Below are positions 13,778-20,666 of a DNA stretch of 21,502 bases, piece by piece. The number at the start of each line of letters is the position of its first letter. Within the stretch, counting starts at the first letter, position 1. Source of the stretch: an uncultured Oscillibacter sp. (GTDB lineage Bacteria > Bacillota > Clostridia > Oscillospirales > Oscillospiraceae); the NCBI GenBank assembly GCA_910588005.1, contig CAJUQM010000041.1, positions 1 to 21,502 on the forward strand, written 5' to 3'. The position numbers and the translations under genes were made by a program. The notes beneath the pieces are model-generated. The model was given only the letters and a program-made list of their open reading frames with translations, was not told the DNA's origin and did no database searches.

Positions 13778-13978
13778 ATGAAGAACATGATGAAGGGGAT
13801 CGCGGCAGGGTTTCTGATGGTGGCAGTGGTGATCGCAGGGCAGATGGCCCTGACCGGTGTGGTGGACTTCCACACTGCGGAGCTGGTTGGAGGAACGGCC
13901 TTGACATTCCTGTTCTTTTACGTCCTTTTCCGGCCGTGTCGGAAGAGGGGGAGAGCGCAGGCAGAGAGGAATGCGTAA
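13778..13978 (+). CDS. Small two-helix membrane protein
   Basis: A 66-residue protein with two hydrophobic segments (about 5-25 and 36-51) and a basic tail (CRKRGRAQAERNA), so both ends are expected on the cytoplasmic side. I know no family for it. TGGAGGA lies eight bases before the ATG at 13778; the in-frame ATG at 13763 is part of that ribosome site. It is a single-gene unit between an extended -10 promoter and a hairpin, divergent from tepA. Confidence 0.75.
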   Translation: MKNMMKGIAAGFLMVAVVIAGQMALTGVVDFHTAELVGGTALTFLFFYVLFRPCRKRGRAQAERNA

Positions 13979-13981
13979 TGA

Positions 13982-14012
13982 AAAACCGGCGGCCCGGCGG
14001 AGGCTGCCGGTT
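13982..14012 (+). terminator. Hairpin after the small membrane protein
   Basis: AAACCGGC (13982-13989) pairs with GCCGGTTT (14005-14012). The stem can be extended by GCC/GGC after a one-base mismatch. It begins three bases after the stop codon. Confidence 0.65.
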
Positions 14013-14049
14013 TCCTGCGTTCTTTGGGCTTTTCTTTTTGGCTCCAGCG

Positions 14050-14058
14050 TGCTATACT
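14050..14058 (+). promoter_or_regulatory. Extended -10 promoter of the proline operon
   Basis: TATACT (14053-14058) is preceded by TGC, giving a TGnTATACT element. No clear -35 is present, only a T-rich tract. The proB start lies 37 bases downstream. Confidence 0.55.
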
Positions 14059-14095
14059 GGGGAAAATCATACCCATGGGGCGGGAGGACGAGAAG

Positions 14096-14905
14096 ATGGA
14101 AGAGAAGAAACTCCGCATAGTGGTGAAGGTTGGAACCTCTACCCTTACCCACGATTCCGGCAGCTTGGATCTCAGGAGTATGGAGCGCCTGGCCCGCACT
14201 TTGGCGGACCTCCACGGCCTGGGACATGAGGTGATTTTGGTGTCCTCCGGCGCCATCGCCGTGGGTACGGAAAAGCTGGGACTCTCCGAGCGGCCCAAGG
14301 AGCTGCGGATAAAACAGGCTGCGGCTGCGGTGGGACAGTGCCGGATGATGCACATTTATGACAAGCTCTTTGGTGAGTATAACCAGTCCGTGGCCCAGAT
14401 TTTACTGACGGGCGACGATGTGGAGGACCAGGACCGGGCGGCGCACCTGCGGGGCACTTTTTCAGCGCTGCTCTCCATGGGGGTCATCCCGGTGGTAAAT
14501 GAGAACGACTCCGTCTCCTCCGCCGAGATTGAGACGGGGCACCACAAGGTCTTGGGCGATAATGACACGCTGTCCGCTATTGTGGCGGGACTGTGCGAGG
14601 CGGATCTGCTGGTTCTCCTCAGTGATATCGACGGCCTCTATGACGCGGACCCCAAGACCCATCCCGGAGCGCAGCTGCTCCACCAGGTGGTGGAGCTGAC
14701 GCCGGAGATTCTGGAGATGGCCGGCGGCGCGGGAACCTGGCGGGGGACCGGCGGTATGGCGACCAAGCTCTCCGCCGCCCGGGTGGCTATGGCCGCCGGG
14801 TTCGACATGGTGATTACCAACGGGAGTCGGATGGAGGATCTCTACGGTATCGTAAGGGGACAGGACATTGGAACGAGGTTTGTTGCGGATCGGGATGAGA
14901 AATAG
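14096..14905 (+). CDS. proB: Glutamate 5-kinase
   Basis: A 269-residue amino-acid kinase that phosphorylates glutamate as the first step of proline synthesis in the cytoplasm. The N-terminal VVKVGTSTL gives the nucleotide-binding lysine. VSSGAIAVG follows, then NENDSVS and a D-N-D-x-L-S-A-x-V-A segment for glutamate binding, then LLSDIDGLYDADP and GTGGMATK of the kinase core. The length fits the short form without the C-terminal PUA domain found in the E. coli enzyme. GGGAGG lies eight bases before ATG 14096; ATG 14075 is a weaker alternative. It heads proB-proA-proC. Confidence 0.95.
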   Translation: MEEKKLRIVVKVGTSTLTHDSGSLDLRSMERLARTLADLHGLGHEVILVSSGAIAVGTEKLGLSERPKELRIKQAAAAVGQCRMMHIYDKLFGEYNQSVAQILLTGDDVEDQDRAAHLRGTFSALLSMGVIPVVNENDSVSSAEIETGHHKVLGDNDTLSAIVAGLCEADLLVLLSDIDGLYDADPKTHPGAQLLHQVVELTPEILEMAGGAGTWRGTGGMATKLSAARVAMAAGFDMVITNGSRMEDLYGIVRGQDIGTRFVADRDEK

Positions 14906-14910
14906 GGATT

Positions 14911-14937
14911 GCTGTTCTCCATGGGAAAACAGCTTTT
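14911..14937 (+). other. Hairpin with short T-run between proB and proA
   Basis: GCTGTT (14911-14916) pairs with AACAGC (14928-14933), and TCC/GGA extends the stem past one mismatch. TTTT follows at once. This looks like a weak intrinsic terminator or attenuator that could lower proA relative to proB. Confidence 0.45.
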
Positions 14938-14970
14938 ATCTCACCACTGAAAAATGAGGAGGGAACGCAC

Positions 14971-16218
14971 ATGACTGCCTTACAGCGGCAAGGTACCGCG
15001 GCAAAAGCCGCCAGCTATGCCCTTTCCACTGCCGGGACAGCAAAGAAGAATCAGGCTCTGGAGGCCATTGCTCAAATTCTGACGGATTGTCAAGAGGAAT
15101 GGCTCTCCGCTAATGCGGAGGACGTTGCCGCGGCAAAAGCGGCGGGGATGCGCTCCGCCATGCTGGACCGGCTGACGCTGACGCCGGACCGGATTGCCGG
15201 TATTGTAGAGGGCGTCCGCCAGGTGATTGCCCTGCCGGACCCCATCGGACGGGCCGACCGGACAGAGACCCGGCCCAACGGCCTTATCATCAGCCGGCGG
15301 CGGGTGCCTCTGGGAGTCATTGCCATCATCTTTGAGGCCCGGCCGAATGTCACCGTGGATGCGGCGGCGCTGTGCCTCAAGTCCGGTAACGTGTGTATCC
15401 TCCGCGGTGGCAAGGAGGCCATCCGTTCCAACCGGGCCGTGACAGTCTTGATGCGGAAGGCTCTGGCCTCGGCGGGCCTGCCGGAGGACTGCGTATCTTT
15501 GGTCCAGGACACCGGCCATGAGACGGCCAATGAACTGATGCATTTGGAGGAGTATGTGGACGTGCTGATTCCGCGGGGCGGCGCCGGACTGATCCGAACG
15601 GTAGCCAAGGAGGCCAGCGTGCCGGTAATCCGCACAGGCGAGGGAGTGTGCCACATCTATATTGATGGTGAGGCGGACCTGGATATGGGAGCTGAGATTT
15701 TGTATAACGCCAAATGCTCCCGGCCCTCCGTCTGCAACGCGGTGGAGTGCGTATTGATTCAGGAGGATGTGCTGGAGCCGTTTTTGAAAAGAGCTGTGCC
15801 CTTGCTGGACCGGTACCGGGTGGAACTGCGCTGTGATGAGAAGGCGCGGAAAGTCTTAGGCGAACGGGGCTTGTCGGCGGCGGAGAGCGACTGGGATGCG
15901 GAATATGACGACTACATTTTGGCCGTTCGGACAGTGCGGGACATGGAGGAGGCTATCGCCTTTATCAATGCCCACGGCACCCAGCACTCGGAGAGTATTA
16001 TCACTGCGAACTACTTTAAGGCTCAGCGCTTTTTGGACGCGGTGGATGCGGCGGCGGTGTATGTCAACGCCTCCACCCGGTTTACCGACGGAGGAGAATT
16101 CGGCTTGGGGGCGGAGATCGGCATCTCCACTCAAAAAATGCACGCCCGGGGACCCATGGGGCTGGAGGAGCTGACCTCCTGCAAATATGTGGTCTATGGA
16201 CAGGGACAGGTCCGGTGA
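14971..16218 (+). CDS. proA: Glutamate-5-semialdehyde dehydrogenase (gamma-glutamyl phosphate reductase)
   Basis: A 415-residue enzyme of normal length that reduces gamma-glutamyl phosphate with NADPH, the second step of proline synthesis. Its features are the PLGVIAIIFEARPNVTVDAA segment, LRGGKEA for the cofactor, and the catalytic cysteine C255 in RPSVCNA. The C-terminal block is FTDGGEFGLGAEIGIST, as in all ProA proteins. GAGGAGGGA precedes the ATG. It lies between proB and proC in one direction, with 48 bases to the next start. Confidence 0.97.
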   Translation: MTALQRQGTAAKAASYALSTAGTAKKNQALEAIAQILTDCQEEWLSANAEDVAAAKAAGMRSAMLDRLTLTPDRIAGIVEGVRQVIALPDPIGRADRTETRPNGLIISRRRVPLGVIAIIFEARPNVTVDAAALCLKSGNVCILRGGKEAIRSNRAVTVLMRKALASAGLPEDCVSLVQDTGHETANELMHLEEYVDVLIPRGGAGLIRTVAKEASVPVIRTGEGVCHIYIDGEADLDMGAEILYNAKCSRPSVCNAVECVLIQEDVLEPFLKRAVPLLDRYRVELRCDEKARKVLGERGLSAAESDWDAEYDDYILAVRTVRDMEEAIAFINAHGTQHSESIITANYFKAQRFLDAVDAAAVYVNASTRFTDGGEFGLGAEIGISTQKMHARGPMGLEELTSCKYVVYGQGQVR

Positions 16219-16265
16219 GAGGCCGGGAACAGCATCAGACGGAAGGGCAGAGAGGAGAGCGGGAC

Positions 16266-17090
16266 ATGGATAACGCGGTTACGCGTCCGGGACTGAAATT
16301 CGGCTTTATCGGCGTTGGGAATATGGGGGGAGCTTTGGCCCGGGCGGTGCGGCGGAATGTGCCGGGAGATCATCTAACCCTGGCCAACCGCACTCGGGAG
16401 AGGGCGGAGACGCTGGCGGAAGAGCTGGGGTGCGCCGCAGGCGCCAGCATTGGTGTGGCGGAATGGGCGGATTTCCTTTTTCTGGGGGTTAAGCCCCAGG
16501 TGATGCGGGACCTCTTATCAGAGATTGGCCCTGTGCTGGCAAAACGGCGGAACCGCTTTGTTCTGGTGACTATGGCGGCGGGAATGACCATTGCCCGTAT
16601 TCAGGAGCTGGCCGGCGGGGAATATCCCGTGATTCGGATCATGCCCAACACGCCTGCTGCCTTTGGCGAGGGAATGACTCTCTATACCCGGGGGACCGGC
16701 GTGACGGAGGAGGAGGAGGGACAGTTCCTGACGGCCATGGCCGGCGCGGGGCAGTTTTCTCCTCTGCCGGAGCGGTTGATGGATGCCGGGGCCGCCGTAT
16801 CCGGCTGCGGCCCCGCTTTTGTGGATCTATTTATTGAGTCACTGGCCGATGGCGGCGTGGCCTGCGGCCTGTCCCGGAGCCAGGCGATGGAGCTTGCCAT
16901 TCAAACAGTGCTGGGTTCCGCCAGGCTGGTCCAGAGGTCCGGACAGCATCCCGGCGCGTTGAAAGACGCCGTTTGTTCCCCCGGAGGCGCCACGATTCAG
17001 GGTGTCCGGACACTGGAGGCCGCAGGTTTTCGCAGCGCGGTGATGGAGGCGGTCATTGCCTCCTGGGAGAAAAACGCGGATCTGAGATGA
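16266..17090 (+). CDS. proC: Pyrroline-5-carboxylate reductase
   Basis: A 274-residue NAD(P)H enzyme for the last step of proline synthesis. The dinucleotide-binding motif is FIGVGNMGGAL (14-24), followed by FLGVKPQ, RIMPNTPA and the C-terminal signature from SGCGPAFV to SPGGATIQGV, the substrate-binding region. GAGGAG lies eight bases before ATG 16266; an in-frame upstream ATG at 16215 overlaps proA. With proB and proA it completes the pathway in one operon. Confidence 0.96.
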   Translation: MDNAVTRPGLKFGFIGVGNMGGALARAVRRNVPGDHLTLANRTRERAETLAEELGCAAGASIGVAEWADFLFLGVKPQVMRDLLSEIGPVLAKRRNRFVLVTMAAGMTIARIQELAGGEYPVIRIMPNTPAAFGEGMTLYTRGTGVTEEEEGQFLTAMAGAGQFSPLPERLMDAGAAVSGCGPAFVDLFIESLADGGVACGLSRSQAMELAIQTVLGSARLVQRSGQHPGALKDAVCSPGGATIQGVRTLEAAGFRSAVMEAVIASWEKNADLR

Positions 17091-17148
17091 TCTATCCGGC
17101 CCGTGTGCCGGAGAATCAAAGCTTTAGTTGAGAGGGAGACGGTTCTAT

Positions 17149-17568
17149 ATGGAGTATCGGAAATTTGACAAGACCTATATTGTCCGGATCGACAGGGGCG
17201 AGGAAATTCTGGAGCAGGTAAGGGAGCTGGCCTTAAAAGAGGGGATTCGTCTGGCCTCTGTCCAGGCGTTGGGTGCGGTGAATGAGTTTACCGTGGGCGT
17301 GTTTCGCCCTGGAGAGAAGCGGTACGACGCGAATGTTTTCCAGGGAGACTATGAGATCGTCTCTCTCACCGGCACGATCAACACCATGGACGGCGGGTTC
17401 TACACCCATCTGCATATGAGCGCTGGAGACGAGACGGGCCATGTGTTTGGCGGACACCTGAACCGGGCGGTGGTCAGCGCCGTCTGTGAGATGGTGGTGA
17501 CGGAGATTCCCGGCTCTGTGGACCGGGCGTTTAACGAAGAGGTGGGATTGAACCTCTTTCACTTTTAA
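17149..17568 (+). CDS. PPC/DUF296-domain protein
   Basis: A 139-residue protein formed by one PPC (DUF296) domain. Key features are GAVNEFTVGVF (43-52), VSLTGTI, then YTHLHMS with H87 and H89 and FGGHL with H103, histidines that bind a metal in bacterial members. The family is known from plant AT-hook proteins and forms trimers; bacterial functions are mostly unclear. GAGGGAG lies about ten bases before ATG 17149; an upstream ATG at 17128 covers it. It follows proC by 58 bases and may be co-transcribed, but no link to proline is known. Confidence 0.88.
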   Translation: MEYRKFDKTYIVRIDRGEEILEQVRELALKEGIRLASVQALGAVNEFTVGVFRPGEKRYDANVFQGDYEIVSLTGTINTMDGGFYTHLHMSAGDETGHVFGGHLNRAVVSAVCEMVVTEIPGSVDRAFNEEVGLNLFHF

Positions 17569-17572
17569 AAGG

Positions 17573-17607
17573 AAAACCGCTGCGGGGTAGTCCGCAGCGG
17601 TTTTTTT
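17573..17607. terminator. Strong bidirectional terminator
   Basis: AAAACCGCTGCGG (17573-17585) pairs with CCGCAGCGGTTTT (17592-17604), with a 6-base loop and seven T in all. It ends the proline/PPC unit. On the minus strand it follows the tRNA-dihydrouridine synthase, whose stop codon overlaps the T-run. Confidence 0.9.
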
Positions 17608-18565
17608 AGATGAGATCCCCCACAGAGTGGTCCCGCAGGGGGAGGTCCCGGAAGATCTCGGCCTCGATCCGCTCATATTCCGCCGGTCCCCGGGAGCGGC
17701 GCATCCTGCCGCCGTATCGCTCTCCGCCCTCAAAGAGGTGGATGAGGTAAAACCAGACCTCTTTCATTCGCTGGGAGGCCGGGTTTACCTGGCCGTAAAA
17801 GACCTGGTATTCCCGGTATAGGGCGGCGGTAAAGTGCTGCAGTTCCTCACGGGAGGCGGCGGGGCCGCCTTGAAGCTTTCGCAGCAGGGCCGGGTCGGCC
17901 ACGGCGCCCCGGCCGACCATCACGGATTCGACTTTGGGAAAAGCGGACCTAAATTCCGAAAACTCCTCCACAGTCCGCAGGTCGCCGTTGTAGCAAACGG
18001 GATTCCGGCTCTCCGCCAGAGCCATGGCGAACATGTCCCGGTAAACCTGGCCCCGGTACTTTTGCTTCTGCACCCTGGGATGGATGGTCAGACAGGCGAT
18101 GGGGTAACTGTTGTAGATCTCCAGCAGCCGCCCGAATTCCTCCGGCGACTGAATGCCCAGCCGGGTTTTGACGGAGACGGGGAGGGGCGCCCGGGCAAAT
18201 ACCAGGTCGAAAAATTGTGCCAATTCCTCCGGCCTTGCCAAAAAGCCCGCTCCCTTGCCCTTGGCGGTGACGGTGCCGGAGGGACAGCCCAAGTTCAGGT
18301 TTACCTCTTCGTAACCCAGATCCCGCACCGTCTCCGCAGCCCAGAGAAAGTCCTCCGCCTTGCAGGTCATCACCTGCGGGATCTGAACAAGGCCGGGGAT
18401 TGGCTCCAGCTCCCGGCGGTCCCGGGGCGTTAGGATGTGCTGGGGGGTGGGGGAGAAGAAGGGGATGAAGCAGCGGTCCGCTCCGCCAAAGAACCGGCTC
18501 CACACCCGGCGGAACACGGTCTTTGTGATGCCGTCCAAAGGGGCCAGGTCACGGCGGATCATCAT
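17606..18565 (-). CDS. dus: tRNA-dihydrouridine synthase
   Basis: A 319-residue FMN enzyme that reduces uridines in tRNA. Its features are LAPLDGIT at the start, the catalytic cysteine C94 in NLGCPSG, VSVKTRLG, TIHPRVQ, YNGDLR and GRGAVADP for the flavin phosphate. HPRVQKQKYRG replaces the HgRtr..Y.G seen in DusB, so it is a diverged Dus branch common in Firmicutes. The start at 18565 overlaps the stop of the ArsC-like gene (ATGA); an ATG one codon later (18562) is equally possible. It is the last gene of a radical SAM / ArsC-like / dus unit. Confidence 0.92.
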   Translation of the reverse strand: MMIRRDLAPLDGITKTVFRRVWSRFFGGADRCFIPFFSPTPQHILTPRDRRELEPIPGLVQIPQVMTCKAEDFLWAAETVRDLGYEEVNLNLGCPSGTVTAKGKGAGFLARPEELAQFFDLVFARAPLPVSVKTRLGIQSPEEFGRLLEIYNSYPIACLTIHPRVQKQKYRGQVYRDMFAMALAESRNPVCYNGDLRTVEEFSEFRSAFPKVESVMVGRGAVADPALLRKLQGGPAASREELQHFTAALYREYQVFYGQVNPASQRMKEVWFYLIHLFEGGERYGGRMRRSRGPAEYERIEAEIFRDLPLRDHSVGDLI

Positions 18566-18912
18566 GGCAGCTTCCCATCCCACTCCGCTGGACGGAATCC
18601 CGTCAGCACAAAATCGCCGCCCACTAGGATGGGCCGCTTTACCAGCATTCCGTCCGTGGCCAGCAGCTGGAGCTGTTCCTCCTCATTCATGGCGGGAAGC
18701 TTGTCCTTAAGCCCCAGGGCTTTATACTGGAGGCCGCTGGTGTTAAAAAATTTTTTTAGGGGCATTCCACTGGATTTCCACCAGGTTCGCAGCTCCTCCG
18801 CGGTGGGATTTTCCAGTTTGATGTCCCGGGTATCATAGGAGATTCCCTTGGCGTCCAGATAGGCCTTTGCCCGCTGGCAGGTGGTGCATTTGGGGTAGTG
18901 TACGAATAACAT
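18562..18912 (-). CDS. ArsC/Spx-family thioredoxin-fold protein
   Basis: A 116-residue protein of the arsenate reductase-like (ArsC/Spx/YffB) family. The N-terminal YPKCTTCQRAK carries C9 and C12 in a CxxC motif, followed by RDIKLENPT and KRPILVGGDFVLTGF near the end. The R-P segment and the two cysteines fit both redox reductases and Spx-like regulators; YffB-type proteins of this length are usually annotated only as ArsC family. AAAGGAGA precedes ATG 18912. It lies 15 bases after the radical SAM gene and overlaps dus, so it is co-transcribed; its substrate is unknown. Confidence 0.9.
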   Translation of the reverse strand: MLFVHYPKCTTCQRAKAYLDAKGISYDTRDIKLENPTAEELRTWWKSSGMPLKKFFNTSGLQYKALGLKDKLPAMNEEEQLQLLATDGMLVKRPILVGGDFVLTGFRPAEWDGKLP

Positions 18913-18927
18913 GGCGCGTCTCCTTTT

Positions 18928-19800
18928 TCATAAAAATAAATCCAACTGTTCTCCGGCTTGTGCGTCCTCAAATTCCATCAGCCACGCCATGGCATCCTCC
19001 GGCTTCCAGAGGACGCCGTGCCGCTGGCACTCCTCCTGAAAAATTTGCGTCAGGCGGGCGGCGGCGGGACTGGGACACTCGTAGCGGTTTCCGAAGGTAC
19101 GGACATACCGGTCCTTCATGCCGGGGAAGTGCCGGTCTAGTTGGGCGTAGAAATATTCGCGGTTTCCCTCCCGCAGAGTCACACCCATGCCGAAGTTGAC
19201 GATGGCCGTCACGCCGGCCTCAAAACAGTAGTTCAGCAGCCCCCGCAGGTTCTCCTCCGTGTCGTTGATGAGGGGAAGAATGGGGCACAGCCAGACGCCG
19301 GTGCGAATCCCCGCCTCATGGCAGGCTTTCAGCATTTCAAAGCGGCGGTGGGTGGAGCAGACGTTTGGCTCCAGAATCCGGCAGAGGTCCTCGTCAAAGG
19401 TGGTGAATGTAGTGCAGACCACCGCCTTGCCCTTTTGATTGATGCGTTTCAGCACGTCCAGATCCCGCAGGAGCAGATCAGATTTGGTGAGAACCGCCGC
19501 ACCGAAGCCCTGGCGGTCAATAACCTCCAGGCACCGCCGGGTTAGACGGGTTGTCTGTTCCAAGGGCAGGTAGGGGTCGCACATGGAGCCGGTGCCCACC
19601 ATGCAGCGGCGGCGTTTGCGGCGGAGGGCGTCCTCCAGCAGCTCCGGGGCGTTGGCTTTTACCGCCACATCCTCAAAGGCGTGGCCCATCTGATAACAGG
19701 CGCTGCGGGAGTCGCAGTAAATACACCCGTGAGTGCAGCCCCGGTAGATGTTAATGCCGTTCCGGGCAGAGAGGATGGACTTTGCTTGGACCTTATGCAT
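18928..19800 (-). CDS. SPL-type radical SAM protein
   Basis: A 290-residue radical SAM protein. The cluster motif CTHGCIYC (C22, C26, C29) lies near the N-terminus after INIYRG, followed by MVGTGSMCDPYLPLE and VLTKSDLLLRD. This pattern matches the spore-photoproduct-lyase-like group (Rv2578c-like) rather than true SplB. Three further cysteines (CSTH, WLCPI, NYCFE) are in the C-terminal half. AGGGGGGAA sits just before ATG 19800; the longer frame to 19860 overlaps the promoter. The reaction is not known; the family has been proposed to act on nucleic acid. Confidence 0.88.
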   Translation of the reverse strand: MHKVQAKSILSARNGINIYRGCTHGCIYCDSRSACYQMGHAFEDVAVKANAPELLEDALRRKRRRCMVGTGSMCDPYLPLEQTTRLTRRCLEVIDRQGFGAAVLTKSDLLLRDLDVLKRINQKGKAVVCTTFTTFDEDLCRILEPNVCSTHRRFEMLKACHEAGIRTGVWLCPILPLINDTEENLRGLLNYCFEAGVTAIVNFGMGVTLREGNREYFYAQLDRHFPGMKDRYVRTFGNRYECPSPAAARLTQIFQEECQRHGVLWKPEDAMAWLMEFEDAQAGEQLDLFL

Positions 19801-19825
19801 GGCGGTTCCCCCCTTGAATAGGTCA

Positions 19826-19854
19826 AGTATAGCAAAAAACAGGCTCTGGAGCAA
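19826..19854 (-). promoter_or_regulatory. Promoter of the radical SAM / ArsC-like / dus unit
   Basis: TATACT (19831-19826 on the minus strand) has an extended TGC before it. TTGCTC (19854-19849) lies 17 bases upstream as a partial -35. Confidence 0.65.
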
Positions 19855-19858
19855 GGGC

Positions 19859-19890
19859 AAAAAGAATGGGCGGCCGTCGTGGCCGCCATT
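19859..19890 (-). terminator. Terminator of the small unknown gene
   Basis: On the minus strand a GGCGGCC/GGCCGCC stem with AATGG/CCATT at its base (19865-19875 and 19881-19890, one bulged base) is followed by CTTTTT. It starts five bases after the stop at 19895. Confidence 0.8.
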
Positions 19891-19894
19891 GGCG

Positions 19895-20095
19895 TTATTG
19901 TGGAGGGGCGTTCTCCTCTGCGGTCTCCTCCGGTACTTCGTCCTCCTCGCTGGGCTGGGAGATGATGAGCATCTCCGCCCGTCTTTGGGCCATCATCAGC
20001 ATGCTGCGGGCTGTGCGGATGTTGTCCTCCCCCAGAAAGTCGATGGTGTCCGATACCCCGTTGAACAGGGCGAGATACGCCTTTTTGTAGTCCAT
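19895..20095 (-). CDS. Small conserved-looking protein of unknown function
   Basis: A 66-residue protein. Residues 1-45 (with YLALFNGVSDTIDFL and ARSMLMMAQRRAEMLII) look helical and resemble short clostridial proteins of unknown role; the last 20 residues are an acidic, proline-containing tail. There is no membrane segment and no cysteine. GAGGTGA lies five bases before the ATG, and a good terminator follows the stop, so the gene is probably real. It is divergent from an XRE regulator across a shared operator region. Confidence 0.7.
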   Translation of the reverse strand: MDYKKAYLALFNGVSDTIDFLGEDNIRTARSMLMMAQRRAEMLIISQPSEEDEVPEETAEENAPPQ

Positions 20096-20118
20096 TCAAT
20101 CACCTCAGGAATATTTTA

Positions 20119-20166
20119 GGACATATTGTCCATTTTTTCAATAGGACAATATGTACAAAATATACT
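20119..20166 (+). promoter_or_regulatory. Operator and promoter of the XRE regulator
   Basis: ACATATTGTCC (20121-20131) and GGACAATATGT (20144-20154) form an 11-bp perfect inverted repeat. GGACA at 20119-20123 with TGTCC at 20127-20131 adds a second dyad. A -10 (TATACT, 20161-20166) follows, so bound protein would cover the promoter. This is the usual layout for autorepression by a phage-type or XRE regulator. Confidence 0.75.
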
Positions 20167-20182
20167 GTTACTCGGTGATGAT

Positions 20183-20410
20183 ATGAAATTGAGAGTCAGG
20201 GATTTGCGGGAGGACCGAGATTTGTCGCAAAAGACAGTAGCTGCTGATCTTCTGTGTGATCAGAGCCTGTATTCTAAATATGAACGCGGTGAACGTCCGT
20301 TGCCATTGGAGTTGGCAGACCGTTTAGCGGACTACTTCGGCACCAGTGTGGACTATCTTCTGGGGCGTACAGATGTGGAGAAGCCATACCCGCCAGGCAA
20401 ACACAGATAA
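20183..20410 (+). CDS. XRE-family helix-turn-helix regulator
   Basis: A 75-residue protein with one HTH_3-type domain. LREDRDLSQKTVAADLL starts the helix-turn-helix, YSKYERGERPLPLELADRLADYF is the recognition and support region, and GTSVDYLLGRTD is the standard ending. No further domain is present. ATG 20183 is chosen because an upstream in-frame ATG (20126) lies inside the operator; the ribosome site GGTGATG is weak. It likely represses its own promoter through the dyads at 20119-20154 and may affect the divergent small gene. Confidence 0.88.
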   Translation: MKLRVRDLREDRDLSQKTVAADLLCDQSLYSKYERGERPLPLELADRLADYFGTSVDYLLGRTDVEKPYPPGKHR

Positions 20411-20446
20411 AGACGGCGGCCCGGATCTCGTCCAGGCCGCCTCTTT
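20409..20446 (+). terminator. Terminator of the XRE regulator gene
   Basis: AAAGA-GGCGGCC (20409-20421, one bulge) pairs with GGCCGCC-TCTTT (20435-20446). It begins at the stop codon and abuts the left end of repeat copy B. Confidence 0.75.
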
Positions 20447-20586
20447 AGAATCTGTACCTACAAACGTTGAGCGCCGTTTGGACGGCCTTTTTCCCGCCCT
20501 CCTGCGTCAATTTCTTCGGTAATCCTGACGGATTGCCGTAAAAAATTTCCTTGCCTGACGGAAGGGGTTCCCTCGCCGGCAGATTG
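20447..20586. repeat. Diverged relative of the 8982-9148 element (copy B)
   Basis: The order of blocks matches copy A: TAGAATCTGT at the left, then CCTTTTTCCCGCC, GCGTCAATTT, the hairpin AATCC-TGAC-GGATT, CTTGCCTGACGGAA, and CGCCGGCAGATT at the right. In A these read TAGAGTCTGT, CCTTTTTCCGCC, GCGTTGATTT, ATCC-GCCA-GGAT, CTTGCCCGACAGAA and CGCCGG. The small hairpin is kept though its loop and flanks differ. The right end is poorly preserved and no gene is inside. Confidence 0.6.
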
Positions 20587-20589
20587 TGC

Positions 20590-20618
20590 TGGAAATTCTG
20601 AAAAGAACGTGGTATGAT
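20590..20618 (+). promoter_or_regulatory. Promoter of the dihydropyrimidinase gene
   Basis: TATGAT (20613-20618) with TGG before it (extended -10) and TGGAAA (20590-20595) 17 bases upstream. It starts directly after repeat copy B. Confidence 0.55.
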
Positions 20619-20666
20619 AAGAAATCAAATCATTTTTTTGAAATTCTTTGAAATGGAGGAAAGCCT

